A stretch of DNA of 31,819 nt. It comes from an uncultured Clostridia bacterium. GTDB taxonomy: Bacteria; Bacillota; Clostridia; Christensenellales; UBA1242. The stretch is from NCBI GenBank assembly GCA_944381225.1, contig CALWKJ010000001.1:1-31819 (forward strand), read 5' to 3'. Of this stretch, positions 21,857 to 30,129 are shown in pieces. The translations under genes and the position numbers were made by a program. Below the pieces are notes generated by a model that had not been told where the DNA came from, made no database searches, and saw only the letters and a program-made list of their open reading frames with translations. How positions within the stretch are numbered: the stretch's first letter is position 1; every line of letters starts with the position of its first letter.

Positions 21857-22969
21857 ATGCAAATTTTATGTGATGGCTTGGATTTATCTGAAGCAGTGCT
21901 AAAAGTTAGCAAAGCAATTGCAGTAAAAACAACAAATCCAATTTTGGAAGGAATTAAACTTGTTGCAGAAGACAATGAATTAACATTGCTTGCAACAGAC
22001 TTGGAACTTTCTATAGAAAAGAAAATAAGAGCAGAAGTAAAAGAAGAGGGCTCATGTGTTGTTCCTGGAAGATTTTTTAGCGAATTTGTTAAAAGACTTA
22101 CAAATGACAAAATAGAATTAATATTAAATGAAAAAAATGGATTGACAATAAAATACTTAGATAGCCAAGGTTTTATTCAATGCTTTTCTCAACAAGAGTA
22201 TCCAAGTTTTAATGTTTTAGACACAAAACAATATTTTGCAATAAAAAAACAAGATTTTAAAAATTTAATCAATAAATCAATATTTTCTGTTGCAATAGAT
22301 GATTCTAGACCAATACTTAAAGGTTGTTTGCTAGAAGTTGAAAAAGATAAAATAAAAGCAGTTACAAGTGATGGTTATAGACTGAGTTTAGTAAAAGAAA
22401 ATGTTGAATTTAGCAATATAGAGTCAAGTTGTATTGTTCCAGATAAAAGTTTAAGAGAAATTTCAAAATTATTAGACGACAGTGATGAAATAATAAATGT
22501 ATACCTAGAAAAGAACTTTTTAATGGTAGATTTAAAAGACACAAAAATAATGACCCGACTATTGGAGGGTGAATTTTTAAATTACAATCAAATAATTTCA
22601 TCATCAACAAACGAAACAGTAGTTGTTGTAAACAAAACTCAACTTGAAAATGCATTGGAAAGGGCTTCCCTTCTATCCAAAATTGGGCAAAACAATTTGG
22701 TAAAATTTGACATAAGCGAAGACACAATGTTTTTAACTTCCAACAGCGAAATAGGCAATATAAAAGAAAAAATAAATATTGTTTTAAATGGTAAAGATTT
22801 GGTGATTGCATTTAATGCAAGATACTTTTTGGAAGCGTTTAGGGTTGTAGATAACGAGTTTGTAAAAATTGTTCTATCTTCACCAACAAATCCTTGCATA
22901 ATAACACCTATTGATGAAGAAAAAGAAGAATTTTTGTATTTAATTCTTCCTGTTAGAATGATTAATTAA
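21857..22969 (+). CDS. dnaN: DNA polymerase III sliding clamp (beta subunit)
   Basis: DnaN forms the dimeric ring that tethers DNA polymerase; HolA, also encoded here, helps load it. The 370 residues are typical and show the three clamp domains (about 1-120, 125-245, 250-370). Recognisable stretches are TTNPILEGIKLVAED, LELSIEKKI, FSVAIDDSRPILKGCLLEV with TSDGYRLSLV, and the C-terminal LILPVRM end, which forms part of the protein-binding pocket. AAGGAG lies eight bases before the ATG. It may be co-transcribed with dnaA through the origin spacer. The usual next genes recF and gyrB are not present; rpmH follows. Confidence 0.97.
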   Translation: MQILCDGLDLSEAVLKVSKAIAVKTTNPILEGIKLVAEDNELTLLATDLELSIEKKIRAEVKEEGSCVVPGRFFSEFVKRLTNDKIELILNEKNGLTIKYLDSQGFIQCFSQQEYPSFNVLDTKQYFAIKKQDFKNLINKSIFSVAIDDSRPILKGCLLEVEKDKIKAVTSDGYRLSLVKENVEFSNIESSCIVPDKSLREISKLLDDSDEIINVYLEKNFLMVDLKDTKIMTRLLEGEFLNYNQIISSSTNETVVVVNKTQLENALERASLLSKIGQNNLVKFDISEDTMFLTSNSEIGNIKEKINIVLNGKDLVIAFNARYFLEAFRVVDNEFVKIVLSSPTNPCIITPIDEEKEEFLYLILPVRMIN

Positions 22970-23006
22970 AAAACATACTTTATTTTATAGTAAATAAATA
23001 GAATTC

Positions 23007-23035
23007 TTGACAAAGAAAAATAATTTATATATACT
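23007..23035 (+). promoter_or_regulatory. rpmH promoter
   Basis: TTGACA (23007-23012), 17-base spacer, TATACT (23030-23035). The start near 23042 gives an unusually long leader of about 81 bases for this window. Confidence 0.75.
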
Positions 23036-23048
23036 AGCCGTAGTTTAG

Positions 23049-23086
23049 TTGCAAGACTATTCTGTTTTTCTCGTGCGTGTCTGCAA
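23049..23086 (+). promoter_or_regulatory. Stem-loop in the rpmH leader
   Basis: TTGCA-A-GAC (23049-23057) can pair with GTC-TGCAA (23079-23086), leaving one bulged A and a loop of about 21 bases. No U run follows, so it is not a simple terminator. It could be a regulatory leader structure for the rpmH-rnpA unit; that role is inference. Confidence 0.45.
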
Positions 23087-23122
23087 TTAACAAATTATAA
23101 AAATAGAATAGGAGGAATTCGT

Positions 23123-23257
23123 ATGAAAAGAACATATCAACCAAAAAAAAGAAGAAGACAAAAAGTTCATGGTTTTAGACAAAGAATGAGAACCACAAGT
23201 GGAAGAAATGTGTTAAAACGCCGTAGAAATAGAGGCCGTAAAGTTTTGGCTGCATAA
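23123..23257 (+). CDS. rpmH: 50S ribosomal protein L34
   Basis: A 44-residue, strongly basic protein, the usual L34 length, reading MKRTYQPKKRRRQKVHGF and ending RNRGRKVLAA, which is nearly the universal L34 pattern (TSGRNVLKRRR in the middle). L34 is a late-bound protein of the large subunit, near the exit-tunnel region of 23S rRNA. AGGAGG lies seven bases before the ATG. It is the first gene of the unit that continues with rnpA, 15 bases downstream, an association conserved across bacteria. Confidence 0.97.
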   Translation: MKRTYQPKKRRRQKVHGFRQRMRTTSGRNVLKRRRNRGRKVLAA

Positions 23258-23272
23258 GTTTGTGGAGAAAAA

Positions 23273-23620
23273 ATGCTAAAAAAAGAAAATCGATTAAAAA
23301 AAAACAAGCATTTTAAATACATTTATAAAAACGGAGAAACAAAAGTTTTAAATAAATTGTGTTTAACTTATATTAAAACAAAGTTTAAAACATACAAAGT
23401 TGGTTTTTCTGTTTCAAAAAAAATTGGCAAAAGCGTTGTGAGAAATAAAGTAAAAAGAAGATTGCGACAAAGTTTTATTTGTTTGCAAAATCAAGTGAAT
23501 AAAAAGTATAACTATATATTTGTTGCAAGAGAAGGCATAGAAAATATGTCTTTTTTGGAAATTAAAGAAAATATGAAAAATTTAATTAAAAAATGTGAAT
23601 TATTAAATGAAAATATTTAA
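23273..23620 (+). CDS. rnpA: Ribonuclease P protein component
   Basis: RnpA assists the RNase P RNA in removing 5' leaders of tRNA precursors. The 115-residue basic protein has the N-terminal LKKENRLKKNKHFKYIY segment, the central strands with VGFSVSKKIGKSVVRNKVKRRLRQS (written here in part: the RNKVKRRLR motif is the family signature for RNA binding), and a helical C-terminus. GGAG lies six bases before the ATG. Its end overlaps yidD by 14 bases, so yidD is probably translated by coupling. The RNase P RNA gene itself is not in the window. Confidence 0.95.
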   Translation: MLKKENRLKKNKHFKYIYKNGETKVLNKLCLTYIKTKFKTYKVGFSVSKKIGKSVVRNKVKRRLRQSFICLQNQVNKKYNYIFVAREGIENMSFLEIKENMKNLIKKCELLNENI

Positions 23621-23879
23621 CATATTATTTTACCCTATTTTGATTTTTTCTTTATTTCTTATAAAGTTGTATAAGTGGATAATTTCACCATTTATGCAAC
23701 ACACATGTCGATTTTATCCAACTTGTTCAACTTATTCGTATCAAGCATTAAAAAGTTTTGGAATAATAAAGGGAACAAAGTTGGCTATTAAAAGAATTCT
23801 TAAGTGTTCACCCCTATCAAAGGGTGGATATGATCCAATACCTCAAAATATTAAGGGAGATAGTAAATGGATTATATAA
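23607..23879 (+). CDS. yidD: Membrane protein insertion efficiency factor YidD
   Basis: A 90-residue protein with an N-terminal hydrophobic segment (about 5-27) and the family signature CRFYPTCSTYSYQAL (about 34-48), followed by the helical basic region KGTKLAIKRILKCSPLSKGGYDPIP. YidD is membrane-associated and assists YidC-dependent insertion. It has no strong ribosome site of its own: the ATG lies within the end of rnpA (14-base overlap), and its own end overlaps yidC by 13 bases, making a tightly coupled rnpA-yidD-yidC set. Confidence 0.95.
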   Translation: MKIFNILFYPILIFSLFLIKLYKWIISPFMQHTCRFYPTCSTYSYQALKSFGIIKGTKLAIKRILKCSPLSKGGYDPIPQNIKGDSKWII

Positions 23880-24949
23880 TATCTAACCTTTTAGCCAGTG
23901 TGCCAAAAGGAATGTGGGAAAGCATAATAATAGCAATAGAAGGAGCATTTGGTTCCTTTGCCCTATCTATAATTATTTTGACATTATGTATAAAATTATT
24001 GATGTCGCCTTTAGATTATTTTAACAGGCGAACAAATAAAAAAATGGCAGATATGCAAAAACGCATACAGCCACAAATGGACGCAATTAATAAAAAATAT
24101 GCCAATGACCCTAAGATGAGAAATCAAAAATTGGGAGAATTATATCAAAAGGAAAAAATAAACCCTATAGGTTCTTGTTCCGTGATGTTAATTAGCATGG
24201 CCTTAACGTTGACAATATTTATTACCTTATTTAATGGCATGAATGCAATGGCTTCATATAAAATTGCAGACCAATACGAAAAATTACAAATAGCGTATGT
24301 ATCGGAATATGCAAACAATCAAATTGATTTTGACCAAGAAGGCAAAACAATTTATGAAATATGTTTGCCATACATTAAAGAAATGAACTCTATTGAAGAC
24401 GAAACATTAAAAAATCAAGTTTTAGAAACTGCAAATAAAAATGTAGAGGAAGTTTATAAGCAAACAAAACAAGGCTTTTTGTGGATAGATAACATTTGGC
24501 TTGCAGATAGTCCGTTAAAAAATTCAATTCCATCATATAAGGAATACGCTTCTGTGGCAAGATTAAATGAAGAAGATAAAAACAATGAAGACTATGAAAA
24601 AGTTTACAATCAAATAATGGAACCTTTAAAATCTTCTCAAGGCAGAGAAAATGGTTATTTTATACTTGTTGTTATATGTGCAGGTGTATCATTTTTAAAT
24701 CAATGGTTTATGATTAGAAAAATGAAAAAAGAAGGAAATAAACAAAACAGTGGACTAATAATGTTAATTGTAATGCCAATTGTGATGATGATATTTGCCT
24801 TTATGTACACTACAATGTTTACTTTATATATGATTACTGGACAAATTGTAAGTTTAATAACTTTACCTATTATAAATTTAATTGGCGATAAAGTTGATAA
24901 AAGAAACGAAAAAAAGCAAATTCCAACAGATAGATTAAAAAGAATATAA
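23867..24949 (+). CDS. yidC: Membrane protein insertase YidC (Oxa1 family), large outer loop
   Basis: YidC inserts and folds membrane proteins with or without the Sec translocon. The 360-residue protein has helices at about 30-50, 103-125, 263-283, 296-318 and 320-340. The position in the first core helix that is Arg in Bacillus SpoIIIJ (the groove charge) is Lys43 here (LCIKLLMSPL). The cytoplasmic hairpin (about 52-100) includes YQKEKINPIGSC. The extracytoplasmic loop between the second and third helices is about 135 residues (127-262), much longer than in Bacillus YidC, and contains GFLWIDNIWLADS. No lipoprotein signal is seen. GGGAG lies eight bases before the ATG. Confidence 0.93.
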   Translation: MDYIISNLLASVPKGMWESIIIAIEGAFGSFALSIIILTLCIKLLMSPLDYFNRRTNKKMADMQKRIQPQMDAINKKYANDPKMRNQKLGELYQKEKINPIGSCSVMLISMALTLTIFITLFNGMNAMASYKIADQYEKLQIAYVSEYANNQIDFDQEGKTIYEICLPYIKEMNSIEDETLKNQVLETANKNVEEVYKQTKQGFLWIDNIWLADSPLKNSIPSYKEYASVARLNEEDKNNEDYEKVYNQIMEPLKSSQGRENGYFILVVICAGVSFLNQWFMIRKMKKEGNKQNSGLIMLIVMPIVMMIFAFMYTTMFTLYMITGQIVSLITLPIINLIGDKVDKRNEKKQIPTDRLKRI

Positions 24950-24963
24950 TTAATGGAGGATAT

Positions 24964-25746
24964 ATGTTGAGTGTTGAAGCGACAGGAAGAAATGTCGAAC
25001 AAGCAATTTCAAACGCACTTTTTGAACTTAAAGCTTCAAGAGAAGATGTGGACATAAAGATATTAGACGAAGGTGGTTTGTTTAAAAAAGCAAAAGTGAG
25101 AGTTTCTATTTCACCAGACGAAATTGAAAAATATCAAAAACGTGAAAAGAAAGAAGAAAATTTAACCGACTCACAAGAAAAAAATAAAGAAGAAGTTGAT
25201 GAGTTAAATAAAGAAACAACTTTAAATGATTTGTTGACAAAAGAAGAAGATGTTGAAGAAGAAATTGAAATTTTAAACTCTTCAAAAAATCAAAATGAAA
25301 AAGAAAAAGATTTAGAAAAAGCACAAAAATTTATTCAAGGATTGTTAAATAGAACAACATTAACAGGCAACGTTGAATGTGTGGAAGAAAATGATGAAAT
25401 ACACGCAAATATCATTGGTTACAGCGATATCATAGGATATCGAGGAGAAGGTTTAAATTCTTTGCAATATTTAACAAGTGTAGTAATAAGTAAAAATAAT
25501 AGACATGCAAAAAAAGTGAGAGTAGATTGCGACAATTATCGAGCAAGACGAGAAGCCTCTTTAATAGCCCTAGCACAAAGAATGGCTAGAAAAGTAGAAA
25601 AAACTCATTCAAGTGTAAAATTGGAACCTATGACAGCAAACGAAAGAAGAATTATGCACACTGCCCTATCAAACAGCCAAACTGTTGAAACATTTTCAAA
25701 AGGTGAAGAACCTCATAGATATTTAATAATAAAACCAAAATATTAA
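24964..25746 (+). CDS. jag: RNA-binding protein Jag (KhpB), Jag-N, KH and R3H domains
   Basis: The 260-residue protein opens with the Jag-N domain (about 1-55, VEATGRNVEQAI and DIKILDEGGLFKKAKVRV), then a long acidic Glu/Lys linker (about 56-115), a KH domain with the loop GYRGEG (about 158-163, in place of the usual GKRGE), and the R3H domain with RREASLIALAQRMARKV and GEEPHRYLII at the C-terminus. In other Bacillota KhpB binds RNA and affects cell elongation and division. GGAGG ends three bases before the ATG. It sits 14 bases after yidC and is the last gene before a terminator. Confidence 0.95.
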   Translation: MLSVEATGRNVEQAISNALFELKASREDVDIKILDEGGLFKKAKVRVSISPDEIEKYQKREKKEENLTDSQEKNKEEVDELNKETTLNDLLTKEEDVEEEIEILNSSKNQNEKEKDLEKAQKFIQGLLNRTTLTGNVECVEENDEIHANIIGYSDIIGYRGEGLNSLQYLTSVVISKNNRHAKKVRVDCDNYRARREASLIALAQRMARKVEKTHSSVKLEPMTANERRIMHTALSNSQTVETFSKGEEPHRYLIIKPKY

Positions 25747-25770
25747 AAAACTCTTTAACGAGTTTTTTTT
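25745..25770 (+). terminator. Terminator after jag
   Basis: AAAAACTC-TTTAAC-GAGTTTTT with further Ts closes the rpmH-to-jag unit before the mnmE promoter. Confidence 0.75.
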
Positions 25771-25787
25771 TAAAGTATGTTAAGATA

Positions 25788-25816
25788 TTGTTATTTTAAA
25801 AACATAATGGTATAAT
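25788..25816 (+). promoter_or_regulatory. mnmE promoter, start next to the ATG
   Basis: TTGTTA (25788-25793), 17-base spacer, TATAAT (25811-25816) with TGG in front as an extended -10. The expected start (about 25823) is one base before the mnmE ATG at 25824. Confidence 0.7.
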
Positions 25817-25823
25817 GAAAAAG

Positions 25824-27155
25824 ATGGAAACAATAGCACAAATTTCAACTCCACTTGGAAGTGGAGGCATAGCAATAGTAAGAATGAGTGGAGAAAAGGC
25901 TAAAGAGATAGCCTTTAAAGTTTTTCAAGCAAAAAATTTAAGTATGGAAAACATTGAGCCTCGCAAATTATATTTAGGAGATTTTTATTTAAAACAAGCA
26001 ACCGAAAAATGTATGATGGTTTTTTTTGAAGGTCCAAAATCTTTTACTGGCGAAGATGTAATAGAATTTCAAATTCATGGCGGCGAATTTTTGGCAACTA
26101 AAGTTTTAGAAACTTTGTTAAAAAATGGATGCAAGTTAGCAGAAAACGGAGAATTTTCAAAAAGAGCGTTTATGAATGGAAAAATGTCTTTAAATGAAGC
26201 AGAAGCAATGATAGATATAATAAACGCAACTAGCGATGCTGAAATTAAAGCTACAAGTTTGCTGTTTAGTGGCAAATTGACAAAACAGTTAAAATCAATT
26301 CAAAATGAGTTAAAAAATTGTTTAGTAGATTTAGAAGTTTCAATAGACTATCCTGAACATGATGACGAATATGTTACAATAGAAAAAATTAAAGAAATTT
26401 TGCAAAATTCAAAAAAAGAAATAGAAAATCTCTTAAGCACAAGTTATGTTGGACAAAAAATTAAATTTGGAATAAACGTTGCAATAGTGGGTAAACCAAA
26501 TGTTGGAAAATCAAGTTTGTTAAATTGTTTAATTGGCGAAGACAGAGCAATAGTAACAGACATAAAGGGCACAACAAGAGATGTTTTAAAAGAAACAATA
26601 ACTTATAAGGGCATAAAACTAAATTTTTTAGACACTGCAGGAATAAGAGAAAGCGAAGATAAAGTGGAAAAAATAGGAATTGAAAGAAGTAAAAATTGTA
26701 TACAGCAAAGTGATATAGTTTTATGTGTGTTGGATGCCAGTGAAGAACTTGATGAGGAAGATAACAAGCTAATAGATGCTGTAAAAGGCAAAAATGTGAT
26801 TTATATTTTAAATAAAATAGATAAAAACATAAAACTAAATTTAAAAAACGGAATTTTGGTTAGTGCTGCAACTGGTGAAAATATTGAAAAATTAAAAGAA
26901 GAAATAATTAAACTAGCCAAGGTTAACAATATAGATTTTTCACAAATTTATATAACAAATCAAAGGCATATTGAGGTTTTAAAAGAGGCACAAAAAGAAA
27001 TTGAAAAAGCCATTGTTTCAACAGATACAAACTTGGCAGACATAGTTGACATGCAAACCAAAAAAGTGTGGACAACATTAGGAAAAATAACAGGAGAAAG
27101 CGAAGCAGAAAATATAATTGAAGAAATATTTTCAAAGTTTTGTTTGGGAAAGTAA
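25824..27155 (+). CDS. mnmE: tRNA modification GTPase MnmE
   Basis: MnmE works with MnmG (encoded next) to place the 5-(carboxymethyl)aminomethyl group on wobble U34 of certain tRNAs, using a folate donor. The 443-residue protein has the N-terminal folate-binding domain (METIAQISTPLGSGGIAIVR), a helical domain, the inserted G domain with GKPNVGKSS (223-231), KGTTRD (249-254), DTAG (270-273) and NKID (about 327), and the C-terminal FCLGK with the conserved Cys. The ATG at 25824 is chosen because family homology begins here; the in-frame ATG at 25815 lies inside the -10 box. There is no ribosome site, and the message is probably leaderless. Confidence 0.95.
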   Translation: METIAQISTPLGSGGIAIVRMSGEKAKEIAFKVFQAKNLSMENIEPRKLYLGDFYLKQATEKCMMVFFEGPKSFTGEDVIEFQIHGGEFLATKVLETLLKNGCKLAENGEFSKRAFMNGKMSLNEAEAMIDIINATSDAEIKATSLLFSGKLTKQLKSIQNELKNCLVDLEVSIDYPEHDDEYVTIEKIKEILQNSKKEIENLLSTSYVGQKIKFGINVAIVGKPNVGKSSLLNCLIGEDRAIVTDIKGTTRDVLKETITYKGIKLNFLDTAGIRESEDKVEKIGIERSKNCIQQSDIVLCVLDASEELDEEDNKLIDAVKGKNVIYILNKIDKNIKLNLKNGILVSAATGENIEKLKEEIIKLAKVNNIDFSQIYITNQRHIEVLKEAQKEIEKAIVSTDTNLADIVDMQTKKVWTTLGKITGESEAENIIEEIFSKFCLGK

Positions 27156-27178
27156 AATAATTACAACTGGTGAAAAAA

Positions 27179-29056
27179 ATGAATAAAACAAATTATTATT
27201 TTGATGCGATAGTTATAGGCGCAGGACATGCAGGATGTGAGGCAGCTTTTGCTTTGGCACGTTTAAATAAAAAAACATTGCTATTGACTATAAATTTAGA
27301 TTCAATAGGTTTTTTGCCATGCAATCCAAGTATTGGTGGAACGGCTAAAGGACATCTTGTTTGCGAAATAGATGCACTTGGTGGAGAAATGGGTGTTAAT
27401 ACTGATAAAAGTGCAATTCAAATAAGAATGTTAAATTTGGGAAAGGGACCGGCAGTTTACTCGCTTAGAGCGCAAGTGGACAAGCAGTTGTATCACAATA
27501 ACATAAAAAGAGCATTGGAAGAAAATTCGAATATCTATATAAAACAAGCAGAAGCAAAACAATTAATAATAAAAGAAAAACAAATTGTAGGAGTCGAAAC
27601 AGTTCAAGGCGAAAAATATTACTGTAAAACTGTTGTAGTTTGCACAGGAGTGTATTTAAAAAGCAAAATAATTATTGGTGAATACTTTAAAGAAAGTGGT
27701 CCAAATGGATTTTTAAGAGCTGAAAACTTAACAGAAAGCTTATTAAAAAACAACATAACCATAAGAAGATTTAAAACAGGAACACCAGCCAGAATGAATG
27801 GCAGAACAATAGATTTTTCAAAATTAGTTGTTCAAAAAGGTGATGAAAATATTCAAAGTTTTAGTTTTATTTCAAAACAACAGCCTAAAAATGTTGCAGT
27901 GTGCTATTTGACATATACAAATCAAAACACACATGACATTATAAGGGCAAATTTGTCAAGAGCACCAATGTTTAGTGGAGTAATAAAAGGCGTTGGCCCA
28001 AGATATTGTCCATCAATAGAAGATAAAATTGTAAGATTTAAAGATAAAGAAAGGCATCAAATATTTTTAGAGCCAGAGGGATTATACACAAATGAAATAT
28101 ATGTTCAGGGTGTATCTACTTCCCTGCCCGTAGACGTTCAAAAACAAATGTATAAAACTATTGAAGGGTTGGAAAATGCAGAAATAATGAGAGATGCTTA
28201 TGCAATAGAATACGATTGCATAGACAGTACAGAATTGAAACCAAGTTTGGAATACAAAACAATAAAGGGGTTGTTTTTTGCAGGACAAATAAACGGAACA
28301 AGTGGTTACGAAGAAGCGGCGGCACAAGGTATAATTGCAGGCATAAACGCAAGCAGATTTATTGATAATAAACAGCCTTTGATTTTGGGCAGAAATGAAG
28401 CATATATTGGGGTTTTGATTGATGATTTGGTTACAAAAGGAACAAACGAACCATATAGAATGATGACATCAAGGGCAGAATATAGACTTTTTTTAAGACA
28501 AGACAATGCAGATGTTAGATTGACAGAGATTGGCAGAAAAATTGGACTTGTAAGTGATGAAAGATGGAATATTTATCAAAATAAAAAAAATCAAATACAA
28601 AAAGTATTTTTACTTTTAAAAACAAAAATAAAAATTGATGAAAGATTGCAAAATTTTTATAAAAAGCATAATGAATCTGTTCCAACAACATCACAAACTG
28701 TTTATAAAATGATAAAACGAAGCAATATAAATATTTTTGATGTAAATGACGAATATCATTTATTTGATGAATTTAGTCAAAGAGTTTTAGAATACGTTAA
28801 CACAGAAGTAAAATTTGAAGGATATATAAATCAAGAAAAAGAAGATATAAAGAAATTTAAAGAACAAGAAAAGTTGATTATTCCTGAAAATTTAGATTAT
28901 AATTTACTAAAAGGATTAAGACTAGAAGCTCAACAAAAACTAAATAAAATAAGACCACAAAATATTGGACAGGCATCAAGAATTTCTGGAGTATCCCCTG
29001 CCGATGTTACAATTTTAATAATGTATGTAAAATCTATGGAAAAAAGAAAAATATGA
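27179..29056 (+). CDS. mnmG: tRNA uridine-5-carboxymethylaminomethyl modification enzyme MnmG
   Basis: FAD-containing partner of MnmE. The 625-residue protein begins with a Rossmann FAD site (VIGAGHAGCEAA), followed by the conserved CNPSIGGTAKGHLV with its Cys, RRFKTGTPARMNGRT, and the second nucleotide site near GLFFAGQINGTSGYEEAAAQG. The helical C-terminal domain that contacts MnmE ends in IRPQNIGQASRISGVSPAD. The start is ATG 27179 with GGTG (27169-27172), a match to the 16S tail, about six bases before it; GTG at 27170 is the alternative. It follows mnmE by 23 bases and overlaps rsmG by four bases (ATGA). Confidence 0.96.
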   Translation: MNKTNYYFDAIVIGAGHAGCEAAFALARLNKKTLLLTINLDSIGFLPCNPSIGGTAKGHLVCEIDALGGEMGVNTDKSAIQIRMLNLGKGPAVYSLRAQVDKQLYHNNIKRALEENSNIYIKQAEAKQLIIKEKQIVGVETVQGEKYYCKTVVVCTGVYLKSKIIIGEYFKESGPNGFLRAENLTESLLKNNITIRRFKTGTPARMNGRTIDFSKLVVQKGDENIQSFSFISKQQPKNVAVCYLTYTNQNTHDIIRANLSRAPMFSGVIKGVGPRYCPSIEDKIVRFKDKERHQIFLEPEGLYTNEIYVQGVSTSLPVDVQKQMYKTIEGLENAEIMRDAYAIEYDCIDSTELKPSLEYKTIKGLFFAGQINGTSGYEEAAAQGIIAGINASRFIDNKQPLILGRNEAYIGVLIDDLVTKGTNEPYRMMTSRAEYRLFLRQDNADVRLTEIGRKIGLVSDERWNIYQNKKNQIQKVFLLLKTKIKIDERLQNFYKKHNESVPTTSQTVYKMIKRSNINIFDVNDEYHLFDEFSQRVLEYVNTEVKFEGYINQEKEDIKKFKEQEKLIIPENLDYNLLKGLRLEAQQKLNKIRPQNIGQASRISGVSPADVTILIMYVKSMEKRKI

Positions 29057-29754
29057 AAGACGAAATTAAACAAATATTTACAAAATACAACTTAGAATAT
29101 GACGAAAATAAAATAGAACAGTTAGTTAAATTCTATAAATTTGTTATTGAAAAAAACAAAGTTATGAACTTAACTAACATTGTTAACGAAAAAGAGTTTA
29201 TTTTAAAAAATATTCTTGACAGCGTGTTGCCAGAAAAATATATTAAACAAAATTCAAGTTTAATTGATGTTGGTGCAGGAGCTGGATTCCCTTCTGTACC
29301 ATTAAAAATTTTAAGACCGGATTTAAATATAACAATGCTTGATAGTTTAAACAAAAGAGTTGTGTTTTTAAACGAAGTTATAAGTGTTTTAAATTTAAAA
29401 AATATACAAGCCGTTCATTCAAGAGCAGAAGATTATGCAAAAAATCAAAGAGAATCATATGACGTTTGTGTGTCAAGAGCTGTTGCAAGATTAAACACTC
29501 TTTTAGAATATTGTTTGCCTCTTGTAAAAGTTGGTGGAATATTTATAGCTTATAAAAGCCTTAAAGCCGACGAAGAAATAATAGAGTCAGAAAAAGCTTT
29601 AGATATTTTGGGTGGAAATATTGAAAATAAGCAAAATGTAACAATAGATGAAATAAATTCTATTCGTGAAAACATTATTATAAGAAAAAAAAATACAACG
29701 CCAAAAAAATATCCAAGAAATAAAAATTTGCCAAAAATTAAACCAATTTGTTAA
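29053..29754 (+). CDS. rsmG: 16S rRNA (guanine527-N7)-methyltransferase RsmG
   Basis: RsmG methylates G527 of 16S rRNA using S-adenosylmethionine. The 233-residue protein has the family N-terminus (VIEKNKVMNLTNI), the cofactor loop DVGAGAGFPSVPLKI (about 73-87), MLDSLNKRVVFLNEV and the catalytic-face stretch VSRAVARLNTLLEYCLPLVKVGG. The C-terminus is basic (KKYPRNKNLPKIKPI). The ATG overlaps the mnmG stop in an ATGA junction, with no strong ribosome site, so coupling to mnmG translation is likely. It is the last gene of the mnmE-mnmG-rsmG unit, closed by a terminator. Confidence 0.95.
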   Translation: MKDEIKQIFTKYNLEYDENKIEQLVKFYKFVIEKNKVMNLTNIVNEKEFILKNILDSVLPEKYIKQNSSLIDVGAGAGFPSVPLKILRPDLNITMLDSLNKRVVFLNEVISVLNLKNIQAVHSRAEDYAKNQRESYDVCVSRAVARLNTLLEYCLPLVKVGGIFIAYKSLKADEEIIESEKALDILGGNIENKQNVTIDEINSIRENIIIRKKNTTPKKYPRNKNLPKIKPIC

Positions 29755-29755
29755 G

Positions 29756-29782
29756 AAAACTCGTAAAAAACGAGTTTTTTTG
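29756..29782 (+). terminator. Terminator after rsmG
   Basis: AAAACTCGT and ACGAGTTTT pair around an A-rich loop, followed by Ts, starting two bases after the rsmG stop codon. Confidence 0.8.
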
Positions 29783-30062
29783 TTTTTAATTAAATTTTAA
29801 TTTGAGTTTGTAGAACAATTTTTTTTATTACAATAATTTGTAGTATTTACACTTGCAAATAATAAAAAATATTTGTGTGTTTTTGTATGCTTTTATTTTA
29901 AACATTTTAATTATTTTTAAAATATTAAGATTAAATTATTTTAATTATTTTGTGTTTTATAGTTGGCAATAGTCTACAATAATTTAAATTCTGTAGCGCT
30001 TGTATTTATTAAATATAATAAAAAATTCTTTTTTGCAATAATTTTGTTGTTTTATAAAATTA
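29783..30062. other. Very AT-rich spacer between rsmG and parA
   Basis: About 280 bases with no credible gene on either strand. The base composition is extreme (five G or C in 29881-29940 by my count). I see no DnaA box, no parS-like palindrome and no RNA gene. It may be simple spacer, a region of bent DNA, or an accessory part of the origin. Confidence 0.6.
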
Positions 30063-30092
30063 TTGATTTTTTTTGTTAAAATATGATATAAT
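30063..30092 (+). promoter_or_regulatory. parA promoter
   Basis: TTGATT (30063-30068), 18-base spacer, TATAAT (30087-30092) with TGA in front as an extended -10. The start near 30099 leaves a leader of about 31 bases carrying GAGG (30121-30124) five bases before the ATG. Confidence 0.65.
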
Positions 30093-30129
30093 TCATTTAG
30101 AAAATTTATGGTAATGTGTTGAGGTTGAC

